Counted from the first letter of the stretch, positions 36,394-43,720 are shown. The stretch: DNA of 64,000 nucleotides from Catonella morbi ATCC 51271 (GCF_000160035.2 NZ_KI535366.1:273571-337570); one strand, 5' to 3'. The notes: a model not told the origin generated them from the sequence alone. Made by a program: numbers and translations.

Positions 36394-37182
36394 TTAATCG
36401 GTTTTTAATACTTCTTTTATAAAATTATTGACTAATTCATTATAAATATCAGGCCGGCACATATTGGACGGATCAAATGAGTTTGAAATGACCTGTGATT
36501 GACAATTTGACAGGCATTTTTCAGTTATCTTCATCATTTGCACTAATTTACCGGAAAAGTCTCCGGCCAACAGTAAAGCAGATATTTTACTCTTTTTCAG
36601 TAGCTCACTATAATTAATATCAATAATTGCCCTTCTTTGAAGTACCGACTCATTTGCCCTGATATGGTTAAATAAGTCATTAAAGTAGGTATGTGTCTGT
36701 GGCCATCTAGCATATATCGGTAATGTACACATTTTCATAAACCATGAATATTTGACTAGCGGAGCCATCAATTGAGCAATACTATTTAGAAACGGTGTCA
36801 TATCGACAGTACTGAAGGTATCACATAGAATTGCAGCCTTAAATAGTTCAGGAAAATTTACCATCATATGTATAGTCAGGACACCACCATATGAAGTTCC
36901 TCCAATAAATGCCTTATCTATTCGCTCTTTTTCTAAAATTGTTCTTATATCATCAGCCTGTATATCTAAGATTTTCTCAACTTTGCAATTAAGTTCGCAT
37001 GATTTCCCGTTTCCCCTTAAATCCGGAACAATTACCTTATAATAATTCTTAAAATATTCTATTTGTGGAGTAAACATAGCTGAGTCAGCGCTTAGCCCAT
37101 GTAGCAAAACAAGAGTTTCATTAATATCTCTTCCTTCAATTCTGTAATATATTTTCCCTTCCGGCGTTTCTATATAGTCCAT
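36394..37182 (-). CDS. Alpha/beta hydrolase-fold protein with altered catalytic triad
   Basis: The 262-residue protein has the fold's landmarks: LVLLHGLSADSAMF (oxyanion region), VIVPDLRGNGKS, and nucleophile elbow GGTSYGG with Ser97. A candidate acid lies in LLLAGDFSGK. The expected histidine (usual pattern GH-SN-E-P near the C-terminus) is replaced: the sequence reads SFDPSNMCRPD with Asp237 where His should be. Activity is therefore doubtful, or the function has changed. It lies in the trmD-rplS island, preceded by 33-bp repeats. AAGGAGATAAT precedes the ATG. Confidence 0.82.
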   Translation of the reverse strand: MDYIETPEGKIYYRIEGRDINETLVLLHGLSADSAMFTPQIEYFKNYYKVIVPDLRGNGKSCELNCKVEKILDIQADDIRTILEKERIDKAFIGGTSYGGVLTIHMMVNFPELFKAAILCDTFSTVDMTPFLNSIAQLMAPLVKYSWFMKMCTLPIYARWPQTHTYFNDLFNHIRANESVLQRRAIIDINYSELLKKSKISALLLAGDFSGKLVQMMKITEKCLSNCQSQVISNSFDPSNMCRPDIYNELVNNFIKEVLKTD

Positions 37183-37306
37183 ATTATCTCCTTATGTCTC
37201 GTAAACCTCTTTAATCTCAATCAGCTTTGCGTTTGAAAACTTATGATTATTAAAAATAATAATAAACTACTGACCGGTAACAATAACTTAAACCTATGCA
37301 TTTGTT

Positions 37307-37396
37307 AATTTTTCAAGCAACTTTTTATATCAACCCACAACTTTTTCAAACGACTTTTTGTATCAACTCTTAACTTTTTCAAACGACTTTTGTGAT
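37307..37396 (-). repeat. 33-bp tandem repeat, locus 2 (three units)
   Basis: Units begin at 37307, 37339 and 37372 (32- and 33-bp steps) and carry the same AACTTTTTCAAACGACTTTT core as 35375-35506. The minus strand reads in one open frame as KSRLKKLRVDT, KSRLKKLWVDI, KSCLKN and stop, but there is no start codon with a ribosome-binding site. It lies 12 bp after the trmD stop. Confidence 0.88.
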
Positions 37397-37408
37397 TATT
37401 TAATTAAA

Positions 37409-38134
37409 TCACTCCGGCAACTTAGTTTTCTTTGGCAAAGTATGCGTTCTTATATACTCCTCGTACAACTCCGGTCTGCGTTCTTTGGTTCTTTTCAGAG
37501 CTTCTTCAAGCTTCCACTGCTCTATTTTTGCCTGATGACCTGAGAGTAATATTTCAGGAACCTTCATATCCATATAGGTTTCGGGACGTGTATATTGAGG
37601 ATGTTCAAGAAGCCCGTCTGTAAATGATTCTCCGACAGCAGAATCGGTGTTATTTAACACTCCCGGAACCAGTCTTGATATGGCATCTATCATAATAACA
37701 GCAGGCAATTCTCCCCCTGTAAGTACATAGTCGCCTATGGAAATAAAATCCGTACAGACTAATTCTAAAGCTCTTTCATCCACTCCCTCATAATGACCAC
37801 ATAAAAATACAAGTTCTTCTTCTTTTGCAAGCTCTTCGGCTATTTTCTGTGTAAAGGTTCTTCCCTGCGGAGTAACATAGATGGTTCTCGGCTTATGTCC
37901 TATCTTGTCTGAAATGGCATTATGACAGCGATGAATCGGCTCAACCTGCATAAGCATACCTGCTCCGCCACTGTAACAATAATCGTCTACTTTTTTATGT
38001 TTATCTAATGTATAATCTCTTATATTTACTGCATTTACATTGATTAAACCCTTGTTTATCGCACGTCCCAGTATACTTTCTCCTACTATATTTTCAATCA
38101 TTTCAGGAAAAAGTGTCATTACATGGAAATTCAT
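37409..38134 (-). CDS. trmD: tRNA (guanine-N1-)-methyltransferase
   Basis: TrmD methylates G37 of tRNAs, preventing frameshifts. The 241-residue SPOUT knot protein begins MNFHVMTLFPEMIENI and contains GRAINKGLINVNAVNIRDYT, DDYCYSGGAGMLM, the SAM-site knot IYVTPQGRTFTQ, CGHYEGVDERAL and SIGDYVLTGGELPAVIMIDA. I chose ATG 38134: the AAGGGGG site overlaps the rimM stop. An in-frame TTG at 38152 would include that site. Confidence 0.97.
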   Translation of the reverse strand: MNFHVMTLFPEMIENIVGESILGRAINKGLINVNAVNIRDYTLDKHKKVDDYCYSGGAGMLMQVEPIHRCHNAISDKIGHKPRTIYVTPQGRTFTQKIAEELAKEEELVFLCGHYEGVDERALELVCTDFISIGDYVLTGGELPAVIMIDAISRLVPGVLNNTDSAVGESFTDGLLEHPQYTRPETYMDMKVPEILLSGHQAKIEQWKLEEALKRTKERRPELYEEYIRTHTLPKKTKLPE

Positions 38135-38144
38135 ACTCCCCCCC

Positions 38145-38690
38145 TTAGTCAAGTAAGCCTTTCATAATATGTACTTTTACAAAACCTTCTTCCGTATTAA
38201 TCTCAAGTACACATTCAGGTATATGTGGAAGGCAAAATTCTTTAAGTTCCTTGTGTGCTTCATTAGGCTTAACTACAAGCACCTTGTTTGCACCTGTTTC
38301 TATTACTTCTGAAACTACACCATATTCTTTACCTGTATCTGTAATTACTTTACAGCCTATTACATCTGACACATAATGTTCGCCTTCAGCAAGTGGAAGG
38401 GCATCCTCTCTGGCGACAAGCAAATCCATACCTTTATATTTTGCAACCAAATCTACATTATCAATTCCTTTAAATGTAACTATAGGGGTATTCTTAAAGT
38501 ATTTTACATTCTCAACTTCTACTTCAAGCATCCCATTTCCCTTTATAGTACCTTTTCCTGAACTAAGGTCAATAAAGGCTCTTTTAAGGCTGTCAAATCT
38601 ATCTAAACAATCAGTAGTAGGAAATACCTTAATTCCTCCTGTAAGTCCATGTGTGCTTGTAAGCACTCCTACTCTAAAATAATTTTCCAT
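38145..38690 (-). CDS. rimM: 16S rRNA processing/ribosome maturation factor RimM
   Basis: RimM assists maturation of the 30S head through S19. The 181-residue protein has an N-terminal beta-barrel starting FRVGVLTSTHGLTGGIKVFPTTD and a PRC-barrel-like C-terminal domain (HYVSDVIGCKVITDTGKEYG, VLVVKPN, LPHIPECVLEINTEEG). It precedes trmD as in most bacteria and follows an inserted AlbA_2 gene. Confidence 0.96.
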   Translation of the reverse strand: MENYFRVGVLTSTHGLTGGIKVFPTTDCLDRFDSLKRAFIDLSSGKGTIKGNGMLEVEVENVKYFKNTPIVTFKGIDNVDLVAKYKGMDLLVAREDALPLAEGEHYVSDVIGCKVITDTGKEYGVVSEVIETGANKVLVVKPNEAHKELKEFCLPHIPECVLEINTEEGFVKVHIMKGLLD

Positions 38691-38705
38691 ATTTACCTCA
38701 TGTTT

Positions 38706-40115
38706 TTATTGTTTTAATCTATATTTTCTAGTGTTAGTTTTGCCCACAGCCTCTATTTCATCTATGTCTGCAATAATAGCTCTCACCCTCACTTTGCTAA
38801 GTTTAAGAATTTCTGCAAGTTCAGCTGTAGTAGTTTCTTTATGTTCTTCCAAAAATTGTTTTATTATATTCTTATATCTGCTTGTCTGTTTATCTGCTTG
38901 TTCGCTTGTTCGCTTGTTCGCTTGTTCGCTTGTTCGCTTGTTCGCTTGTTTTCTAAACATTGTAACCTTTATGCAATCTCCAAATTCTTCAAAAACAGGC
39001 TCAGGCAAACCATATTCTGCGCATGACTTCAATATTCTTGGCACACCCGTCCCCCAGGCTTCTACAATATTCATATACTGAAAAGCTTCAGCAATTGCCG
39101 AATTTCTACAACTTGTCCTTCCGGATTTCATCATTTCAAAATCAATACCGCCATATAAACCTCCCGGAGAAACCACTTCCAGTCTATCATCAAACATTGA
39201 AATCTGTATTTTAGATTCATTTAAATAACTACGATGAATTATAGCATTTGCAATCATTTCTCGTATAGAACTTACAGGCATTTCATATATGTCTTTACGA
39301 TATAAGCCTTTTATTTCTGCCCCAATATTAATGTGTCGTAAAACAAATTGGTAGGCCTCTTCCAGTTGTTTATAAATAGTTCCACCAAATTCTTTTTTAT
39401 CAATAAAAAGATCACGAGTCACCCCTTTAAATAGCGCACATTGTATTTTTGCATATTTTACTTTATTATCTGTCATAAGCATAAACGCATGTGTTGGAAC
39501 AAGTTTTTTACCATTCCTGCATAACAATCCCATATCTTCAAGCTTTCCGATTGTCATATCTTTAACAGTTGATTTTTCTTCCATTGTATTGCAATTAGTA
39601 AGTGAAACTTCTTTCATTTTTTCACAAAGTTCCAACGTCTTATTTTCATCATAGTCTGCACCAATTTCCTGAATGGAATCATATGAACGATTAGAACCTT
39701 GTAATTCCAGTTCTTTTAGCATTATAGCATCTGCCGGTCTACTGGTTCCATTAAACCTTATGTAAGCACTTTTTTCTTTTCCTTTTTTTGATAAATAATA
39801 TGGCCTTTGTTTACCCGGTATGACATCTACCACCAAAACAGTCTTGCCATCAATTGTCTGTGGATATATATCATTTTCAATCATAGGTGTGCATGCATCC
39901 GAAATCATATTAGAAATAGCATCCGACATCTTAAATGGACTATTATCGCCAATTCCATATACTTTGCCTGTTTCATCTTCAATTCCAATAATACATTTCC
40001 CACCAGACGAATTTGCAAATGCAATAATATCCTTCAAAAACTTTCCATGATTTGAAGGAATTTCTCTTTTAAATTCTATGTTCTTACCTTCACCAAAGTA
40101 TTCTTTAGATATCAT
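38706..40115 (-). CDS. AlbA_2/Schlafen-type ATP-binding regulator with internal octanucleotide repeat
   Basis: The protein of about 469 residues has an AlbA_2 DNA-binding domain (about 1-125; EGKNIEFKREIPSNHGKFLKDI, FANSSGGKCIIGIED), a middle region, an HATPase_c_4 segment (MIANAIIHRSYLN, SMFDDRLEVVSPGGLYGG), a low-complexity linker repeating NKRTSEQA, and a C-terminal winged helix (IIKQFLEEHKETTTAELAEILKLSKVRVRAII). The linker is encoded by 8-bp tandem repeats, so copy changes would shift frame. It interrupts the khpA-rimM order. ATG 40115 was chosen as GGAG lies 6 nt upstream; the frame extends to TTG 40130. Confidence 0.88.
   Translation of the reverse strand: MISKEYFGEGKNIEFKREIPSNHGKFLKDIIAFANSSGGKCIIGIEDETGKVYGIGDNSPFKMSDAISNMISDACTPMIENDIYPQTIDGKTVLVVDVIPGKQRPYYLSKKGKEKSAYIRFNGTSRPADAIMLKELELQGSNRSYDSIQEIGADYDENKTLELCEKMKEVSLTNCNTMEEKSTVKDMTIGKLEDMGLLCRNGKKLVPTHAFMLMTDNKVKYAKIQCALFKGVTRDLFIDKKEFGGTIYKQLEEAYQFVLRHINIGAEIKGLYRKDIYEMPVSSIREMIANAIIHRSYLNESKIQISMFDDRLEVVSPGGLYGGIDFEMMKSGRTSCRNSAIAEAFQYMNIVEAWGTGVPRILKSCAEYGLPEPVFEEFGDCIKVTMFRKQANKRTSEQANKRTSEQADKQTSRYKNIIKQFLEEHKETTTAELAEILKLSKVRVRAIIADIDEIEAVGKTNTRKYRLKQ
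38881..38950. repeat. Octanucleotide simple-sequence repeat in the AlbA_2 gene
   Basis: CTTGTTCG occurs six times without error at 38897-38944, followed by CTTGTT (to 38950). Two degenerate units, CTTGTCTG and TTTATCTG, precede it at 38881-38896. Because 8 is not a multiple of 3, the coded protein repeats every 24 bp (NKRTSEQA), and gain or loss of one unit shifts the downstream frame. Confidence 0.95.
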
Positions 40116-40207
40116 TCTTTTCTCCATCAATTAAAATAATAATGTTTATATCCACATCATATCATGTACATGTAAAAAGGAGAAGGATTGCTCCTCCCCC
40201 GATGTCA

Positions 40208-40435
40208 TCATTTTATTTCAACGGTGACTTTCTTATCATCCCTTGTGGCAGCAGCCTTAACAACAGTCCTTATAGACTTTGCTATTCTACCCTGCTTACC
40301 GATAACCTTGCCCATATCACTCTCCGCAACATGAAGAAGGAGAATGGTTTCTCCGTTTTCTTCAGTTTCCGTAACCGTGACTTCATCAGGATGATCAACA
40401 AGGGCCATAGCAATAACCTTTACTAATTCATTCAT
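40208..40435 (-). CDS. khpA: KH-domain RNA-binding protein KhpA
   Basis: The 75-residue single KH-domain protein (YlqC/KhpA) binds RNA and often pairs with KhpB/Jag in Firmicutes. It shows the GxxG loop context in VIGKQGRIAKSIRTVVKAAATRDDKKVTVEI. It lies 18 bp after rpsP, the usual place. Confidence 0.94.
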   Translation of the reverse strand: MNELVKVIAMALVDHPDEVTVTETEENGETILLLHVAESDMGKVIGKQGRIAKSIRTVVKAAATRDDKKVTVEIK

Positions 40436-40453
40436 GATGACTACCTCCGATGA

Positions 40454-40696
40454 TTACTCAGTTATACCGGCTTTCTTTAAAAGCTTAGCGACAACCTCTG
40501 TAGGCTTAGCACCATTTGAAATCCACTTCTTTGTTTCTTCAGCATTGATGTTGATTGCACTTGGCTCCTTATTTGGATCATAAGTTCCTACCTGAGCAAT
40601 GAAGTTACCATGCTGAGCTACTCTCTCATCAGCAACTACTACTCTATAGAAAGGGTGCTTCTTATGTCCCATTCTCATCAATCTAATCTTTACCAT
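40454..40696 (-). CDS. rpsP: 30S ribosomal protein S16
   Basis: The 80-residue protein has the full S16 pattern: [42 protein letters not shown] and [27 protein letters not shown] lies about 7-8 nt before the ATG. A 173-bp repeat (copy C) separates it from ffh. Confidence 0.98.
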   Translation of the reverse strand: MVKIRLMRMGHKKHPFYRVVVADERVAQHGNFIAQVGTYDPNKEPSAININAEETKKWISNGAKPTEVVAKLLKKAGITE

Positions 40697-40734
40697 TTTA
40701 CTTTTCCTCCTATTTTTTTGTTATTTTTTATTTT

Positions 40735-40907
40735 TGATACAGGATTGCTTCAGCTAACGCTTCTCGCAATCCTTGCAACAATATTCGTAATCCGCTCGTT
40801 TTTTGCAAAAACGGCTACTTACTCATATTGTTTGCGTGTCAAAAGATGTCAAATCCTTTTGCAAGCAAGCTTGCAACGGATTTTCATGTTTTTGACACTT
40901 GTATCAT
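40735..40907 (+). repeat. Dispersed 173-bp repeat, copy C
   Basis: It runs from TGATACAGG to TTGTATCAT with the same length as copy B. The left part forms GGATTGC/GCAATCC around a 17-nt loop, the middle has ATTCGTAATCCGCTCG and TTTTTGCAAAAAC, and the right part has GTGTCAAAAG, AAATCC/GGATTT and TGCAAG/CTTGCA. The inner stem differs from copy B by paired changes (AAATTC/GAATTT there). It lies between ffh and rpsP, inside a predicted operon. Confidence 0.92.
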
Positions 40908-40936
40908 ATATGTAAATGCTTTGCATTAACACCTGT

Positions 40937-42277
40937 TTATAATCCGAAAGGCAGGCCGAACTTTTTCTTCCCCTTACCTTTCATCATTCCTGACATCTGT
41001 TTCATAACTTTTTTCATCTGTTCCATCTGTTTAACAAGCTTATTTACCTCAGCCACATCTACCCCTGAGCCTTTGGCAATTCTGTGTTTTCTGGACGGAT
41101 TCAGAAGATTTGGATTGGCTCTTTCAGCTTTTGTCATTGAATAAATGATTGACTTAACTCTGTCCATAGCCTTCTCATCAACCATAGAGTCGTCAAGCTT
41201 TCCTCCTAAGCCTCCCGGCATCATACCAAGTATATCTTTTATACTTCCAAGCTTTCCGATCTGTTCAAACTGAGCTAACATATCATTGAAATCAAACTCA
41301 GCCTTCTTGAATTTCTGCTCAAGCTCTTTAGCCTTTTCAGCATCTAAGGCACTTTGGGCTTTGTCTATAAGAGTAAGTATGTCACCCATTCCCAGTATTC
41401 TGTTTGCCATTCTGTCCGGATAGAACTGTTCAAGGTCTGAGAGTTTCTCTCCCATACCGGCATAAAGAATAGGTTTGCCTGTTACACTTCTTATGGAAAG
41501 TGCCGCACCGCCTCTGGTATCACCATCAAGCTTTGTTAGCACCACTCCGTCAAGCTCTATCTTGCTGTCAAATGTAGTTGCAACATTTACTGCTTCCTGA
41601 CCTGTCATTGCATCTACAACCAGAAGTGTCTGTGTAACATCTACTGCTTCTTTTATATCTACAAGCTCCTGCATCATGTCTTCATCTATCTGAAGACGTC
41701 CTGCAGTATCAAGAAATATCATATTATAGTCATTATTTTTAGCATGTTCTATAGCTGCCTTAGCTATGTTTGGCGGCTTATGACCGTCACCCATAGTAAA
41801 TACGGGAACTCCGACCTTTTCTCCGTTTACCTGAAGCTGTTTGATAGCCGCCGGTCTGTATACATCGCAGGCAACTAGAAGCGGTTTTCTTGTGCCTTTG
41901 AATTTGGCCGCAATCTTAGCTGTAGTAGTTGTCTTACCTGCACCTTGGAGGCCGCACATCATTATAACCGTAATTTCCTGTGTCGGTTTCAACGTAAGTT
42001 CAGTCTTTTCTGAACCAAGCAGGGCTGTCATTTCTTCATTTACTATCTTTATTACCATCTGACCGGGTGTTAAAGAGTTCATAACATCCTGTCCTATAGC
42101 TCTTTCTTCAACGGTTTTAATAAAATTTTTAGCAACTTTAAAATTTACATCTGCTTCAAGCAAAGCAATCTTAACTTCTTTAAGAGCAGCTTTGACATCA
42201 TTTTCATTTAGCTTGCCCTTGCCGCGTAAGTTTTTAAAAACCTTTGTCAGTTTCTCTGTTAAACTGTCAAATGCCAT
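40937..42277 (-). CDS. ffh: Signal recognition particle GTPase Ffh
   Basis: Ffh binds 4.5S/scRNA and signal sequences and targets ribosomes to the membrane. The 446 residues comprise the N domain (MAFDSLTEKLTKVFKNLRG), GTPase domain (GLQGAGKTTTTAKIA, about 108-122; LLVACDVYRPAAIKQL; IFLDTAGRLQID; TKLDGDTRGGAALS) and the methionine-rich M domain (GDILTLIDKAQ, KHRIAKGSGVDVAEVNKLVKQMEQMKKVMKQM). AGGAGG precedes the ATG. It follows ylxM as in other Firmicutes. Confidence 0.98.
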   Translation of the reverse strand: MAFDSLTEKLTKVFKNLRGKGKLNENDVKAALKEVKIALLEADVNFKVAKNFIKTVEERAIGQDVMNSLTPGQMVIKIVNEEMTALLGSEKTELTLKPTQEITVIMMCGLQGAGKTTTTAKIAAKFKGTRKPLLVACDVYRPAAIKQLQVNGEKVGVPVFTMGDGHKPPNIAKAAIEHAKNNDYNMIFLDTAGRLQIDEDMMQELVDIKEAVDVTQTLLVVDAMTGQEAVNVATTFDSKIELDGVVLTKLDGDTRGGAALSIRSVTGKPILYAGMGEKLSDLEQFYPDRMANRILGMGDILTLIDKAQSALDAEKAKELEQKFKKAEFDFNDMLAQFEQIGKLGSIKDILGMMPGGLGGKLDDSMVDEKAMDRVKSIIYSMTKAERANPNLLNPSRKHRIAKGSGVDVAEVNKLVKQMEQMKKVMKQMSGMMKGKGKKKFGLPFGL

Positions 42278-42288
42278 AGCTCCTCCTT

Positions 42289-42645
42289 TTAGAATATATT
42301 TTCAAGCTTAACAAGATCTATAAGCACATTCTCTTTCAAGCTTTCATCTTTACAGGTACTGATTGTTTTTCCTATCATATCTGCTATCTGCGATATTTCT
42401 TCTGACTTTTTTATAAGCCCAAGTTTATTATCAAATTCCTCAAGCTGTTTGATACTTCTTTTTAGATTGTCGTGTACACCCTGTCTGGATATGCCTTCTG
42501 TTTCAGCTATTTCAGAAAGAGAAAGGTCTTCAAGTATATAAGCTTCCAAAAGCTTACTCTGTCCTTCTTTTAGAAGCACACCGTAATAATCAAACAATTC
42601 AGAGATTCTAAGTCTCTCATCAAGTATATCTGCTTTCTTTTCCAT
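42289..42645 (-). CDS. ylxM: YlxM/p13-like SRP-associated helix-turn-helix protein
   Basis: The 118-residue protein shows the family sequence RISELFDYYGVLLKEGQSKLLEAYI-EDLSLSEIAETEGISRQGVHDNLKRSIKQLEEFDNKLGL. The sigma-70 region 4-like helix-turn-helix is at about 40-75. The gene is almost always next to ffh and its product interacts with the SRP in studied streptococci. Its promoter lies at 42679-42707. Confidence 0.95.
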   Translation of the reverse strand: MEKKADILDERLRISELFDYYGVLLKEGQSKLLEAYILEDLSLSEIAETEGISRQGVHDNLKRSIKQLEEFDNKLGLIKKSEEISQIADMIGKTISTCKDESLKENVLIDLVKLENIF

Positions 42646-42678
42646 AATAATAAACTCACTATTTTTTTATCCTAGGGT

Positions 42679-42707
42679 ATTTTAGCAGAAGAAAAAAGAG
42701 ATGTCAA
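42679..42707 (-). promoter_or_regulatory. SigA-type promoter of ylxM-ffh operon, overlapping a terminator
   Basis: On the minus strand, -35 TTGACA (42702-42707, consensus), 17-bp spacer and -10 TAAAAT (42679-42684) with TGC immediately before it (extended -10). The -35 box is part of the distal arm of the upstream terminator hairpin. Confidence 0.7.
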
Positions 42708-42724
42708 GTTTTTTTCTTGACATC
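42690..42724 (-). terminator. Terminator closing the MNT/HEPN-remnant unit
   Basis: On the minus strand GATGTCAAG, a seven-A loop and CTTGACATC form a perfect 9-bp stem (42700-42724), followed by TCTTTTTTC. It insulates ylxM-ffh from upstream transcription. Confidence 0.8.
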
Positions 42725-42820
42725 AAAAAATTTATAAAATATTTTCTTTTTCCAGGTATGTTTTAATAATATTGCTTGTTTCAAAGCTGTCTTTGATAGT
42801 TCTCTTGCTCGCTCTTCCAT
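42704..42820 (-). pseudogene. Possible HEPN-domain remnant
   Basis: A 38-codon frame starting ATG 42820 (with AAGGAAGG about 8 nt upstream) reads MEERARELSKTALKQAIL then diverges into a lysine-rich tail that ends in the terminator. The first 18 residues resemble the start of HEPN-domain proteins, and it overlaps the end of the nucleotidyltransferase remnant just as HEPN genes overlap their MNT partners. The identification rests on this short match and context. Confidence 0.4.
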
Positions 42821-42989
42821 AAAGGAATTCCTTCCTTCACTATATTTTTGTAAAACGGTAGGGTTGAATTCCATTCATTAAAATTATCCTGCTCAATCGA
42901 AATTACAGATAAGGTAACTCCAAGTTCAAGTTCATAATCATCTGCTTCCAAATATATATTCTCATATTTTTCAAATATATTATCAATAA
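42781..42989 (-). pseudogene. C-terminal remnant of an MNT-type nucleotidyltransferase
   Basis: From just after the ATC-hydrolase stop, one frame stays open for 69 codons: IIDNIFEKYENIYLEADDYE, then VTLSVISIEQDNFNEW and LPFYKNIVKEGIPLW. The last part matches the characteristic end (SPFY/F-NI-EGI-LW) of small MNT nucleotidyltransferases of the HEPN/MNT toxin-antitoxin type. The N-terminal catalytic part (GSxxxG, DxD) is missing and no start codon is present. Confidence 0.6.
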
Positions 42990-43631
42990 TTATTTAGGAT
43001 TTTTCACTTTATCTCCAACAATCCAAAAATCACACATATCATCACCTTTAGCTAATGTTTTATCCCTATATAATTTTGCTTTTCTAACTTTAATTGTAAG
43101 ATGATCTAATTCACAAAATATGGGAGTTATTTCTTCTAAGTTATTATCTTTAAAGAATTTAGCGATGGGACATTTAGTAAAATAGTAATAAACACCATCT
43201 TGATGGCTATCATCAAAATTAAATTTCCATGTTTCCGGATACTCTCCTCGATGAAGCTCTGCCCAATCAGAATTCTTATGCATAAGCTCTTTAAATTTTT
43301 TTAGATCTTTCGGATTATTATAATCTTTCTTGCCCATTAATTTTAATAAGGCGGGATCTGATAGAGTAATTCTCATTATTTCTTTCAAATCTTCAACAGT
43401 TATTTTACCTTCACTTCCCTGCATAAAAGAAAAAAACAATAGACAAAAATATAAATTAGAAGCCATAGGATTTTTAGTGCCAATATCATCAGCTTTATTT
43501 AGTAATTTTTTATATTCAACTTTAGCATTTCTAACAATCATTTCGACATCTTCATTACTATATTTTGTTTTTAAAACTTTTTTTATAAAAGGATTCATTA
43601 CAAACCAATATATGGGTTTATACTTTAACAT
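42990..43631 (-). CDS. L-2-amino-thiazoline-4-carboxylic acid hydrolase family protein
   Basis: The 213-residue protein fits the ATC-hydrolase family: a helical N-terminal half, then YYFTKCPIAKFFKDNNLEEI, PIFCELDHL and a C-terminal TLAKGDDMCDFWI. The conserved Cys in TKCPIA, Cys in IFCELD and Cys in MCDFW are typical. Characterised ATC hydrolase converts ATC toward L-cysteine, but most family members are untested. I chose ATG 43631 (MLKYKPIYWF); GGAGG lies 5 nt upstream and the frame's earlier TTG overlaps it. It sits in a block flanked by a short direct repeat. Confidence 0.8.
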   Translation of the reverse strand: MLKYKPIYWFVMNPFIKKVLKTKYSNEDVEMIVRNAKVEYKKLLNKADDIGTKNPMASNLYFCLLFFSFMQGSEGKITVEDLKEIMRITLSDPALLKLMGKKDYNNPKDLKKFKELMHKNSDWAELHRGEYPETWKFNFDDSHQDGVYYYFTKCPIAKFFKDNNLEEITPIFCELDHLTIKVRKAKLYRDKTLAKGDDMCDFWIVGDKVKNPK

Positions 43632-43650
43632 TTCCACCTCCAAATAACGA

Positions 43651-43672
43651 TAAATTAATGTATGATATCATT
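43651..43672. promoter_or_regulatory. Inverted repeat before the ATC-hydrolase gene
   Basis: ATTAATG and CATTAAT, separated by 8 bp, lie just upstream of the ribosome-binding site on the minus strand. It could be an operator or RNA stem; no other evidence is available. Confidence 0.3.
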
Positions 43673-43685
43673 AATTCTATTTTCT

Positions 43686-43720
43686 CTTGACATCAAAAAA
43701 ATTATTTTTTATAAAATTTC
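43686..43720 (+). repeat. Direct-repeat flank (second copy at 42716-42747)
   Basis: CTTGACATCAAAAAA followed by TTAT..ATAAAAT occurs here and again at 42716-42747 with small gaps. The two copies bracket 42748-43685, which holds the ATC-hydrolase gene and the MNT remnant. The copy at 42716 provides half of the terminator stem. Confidence 0.5.

Noticed and set aside
35375-37396. CRISPR-like regular repeats
   Set aside because: Spacers are only 12-13 bp and similar to one another, units are few, and there are no cas genes. This is a minisatellite-type repeat.
38706-38950. Sequence repeat as an assembly artefact
   Set aside because: Degenerate flanking units and intact frame on both sides argue for a real simple-sequence repeat, though read depth was not available.
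43687-43717. Plus-strand promoter TTGACA-17-TATAAA
   Set aside because: There is no plus-strand gene downstream; the match arises from the duplicated terminator-arm sequence and AT-rich DNA.
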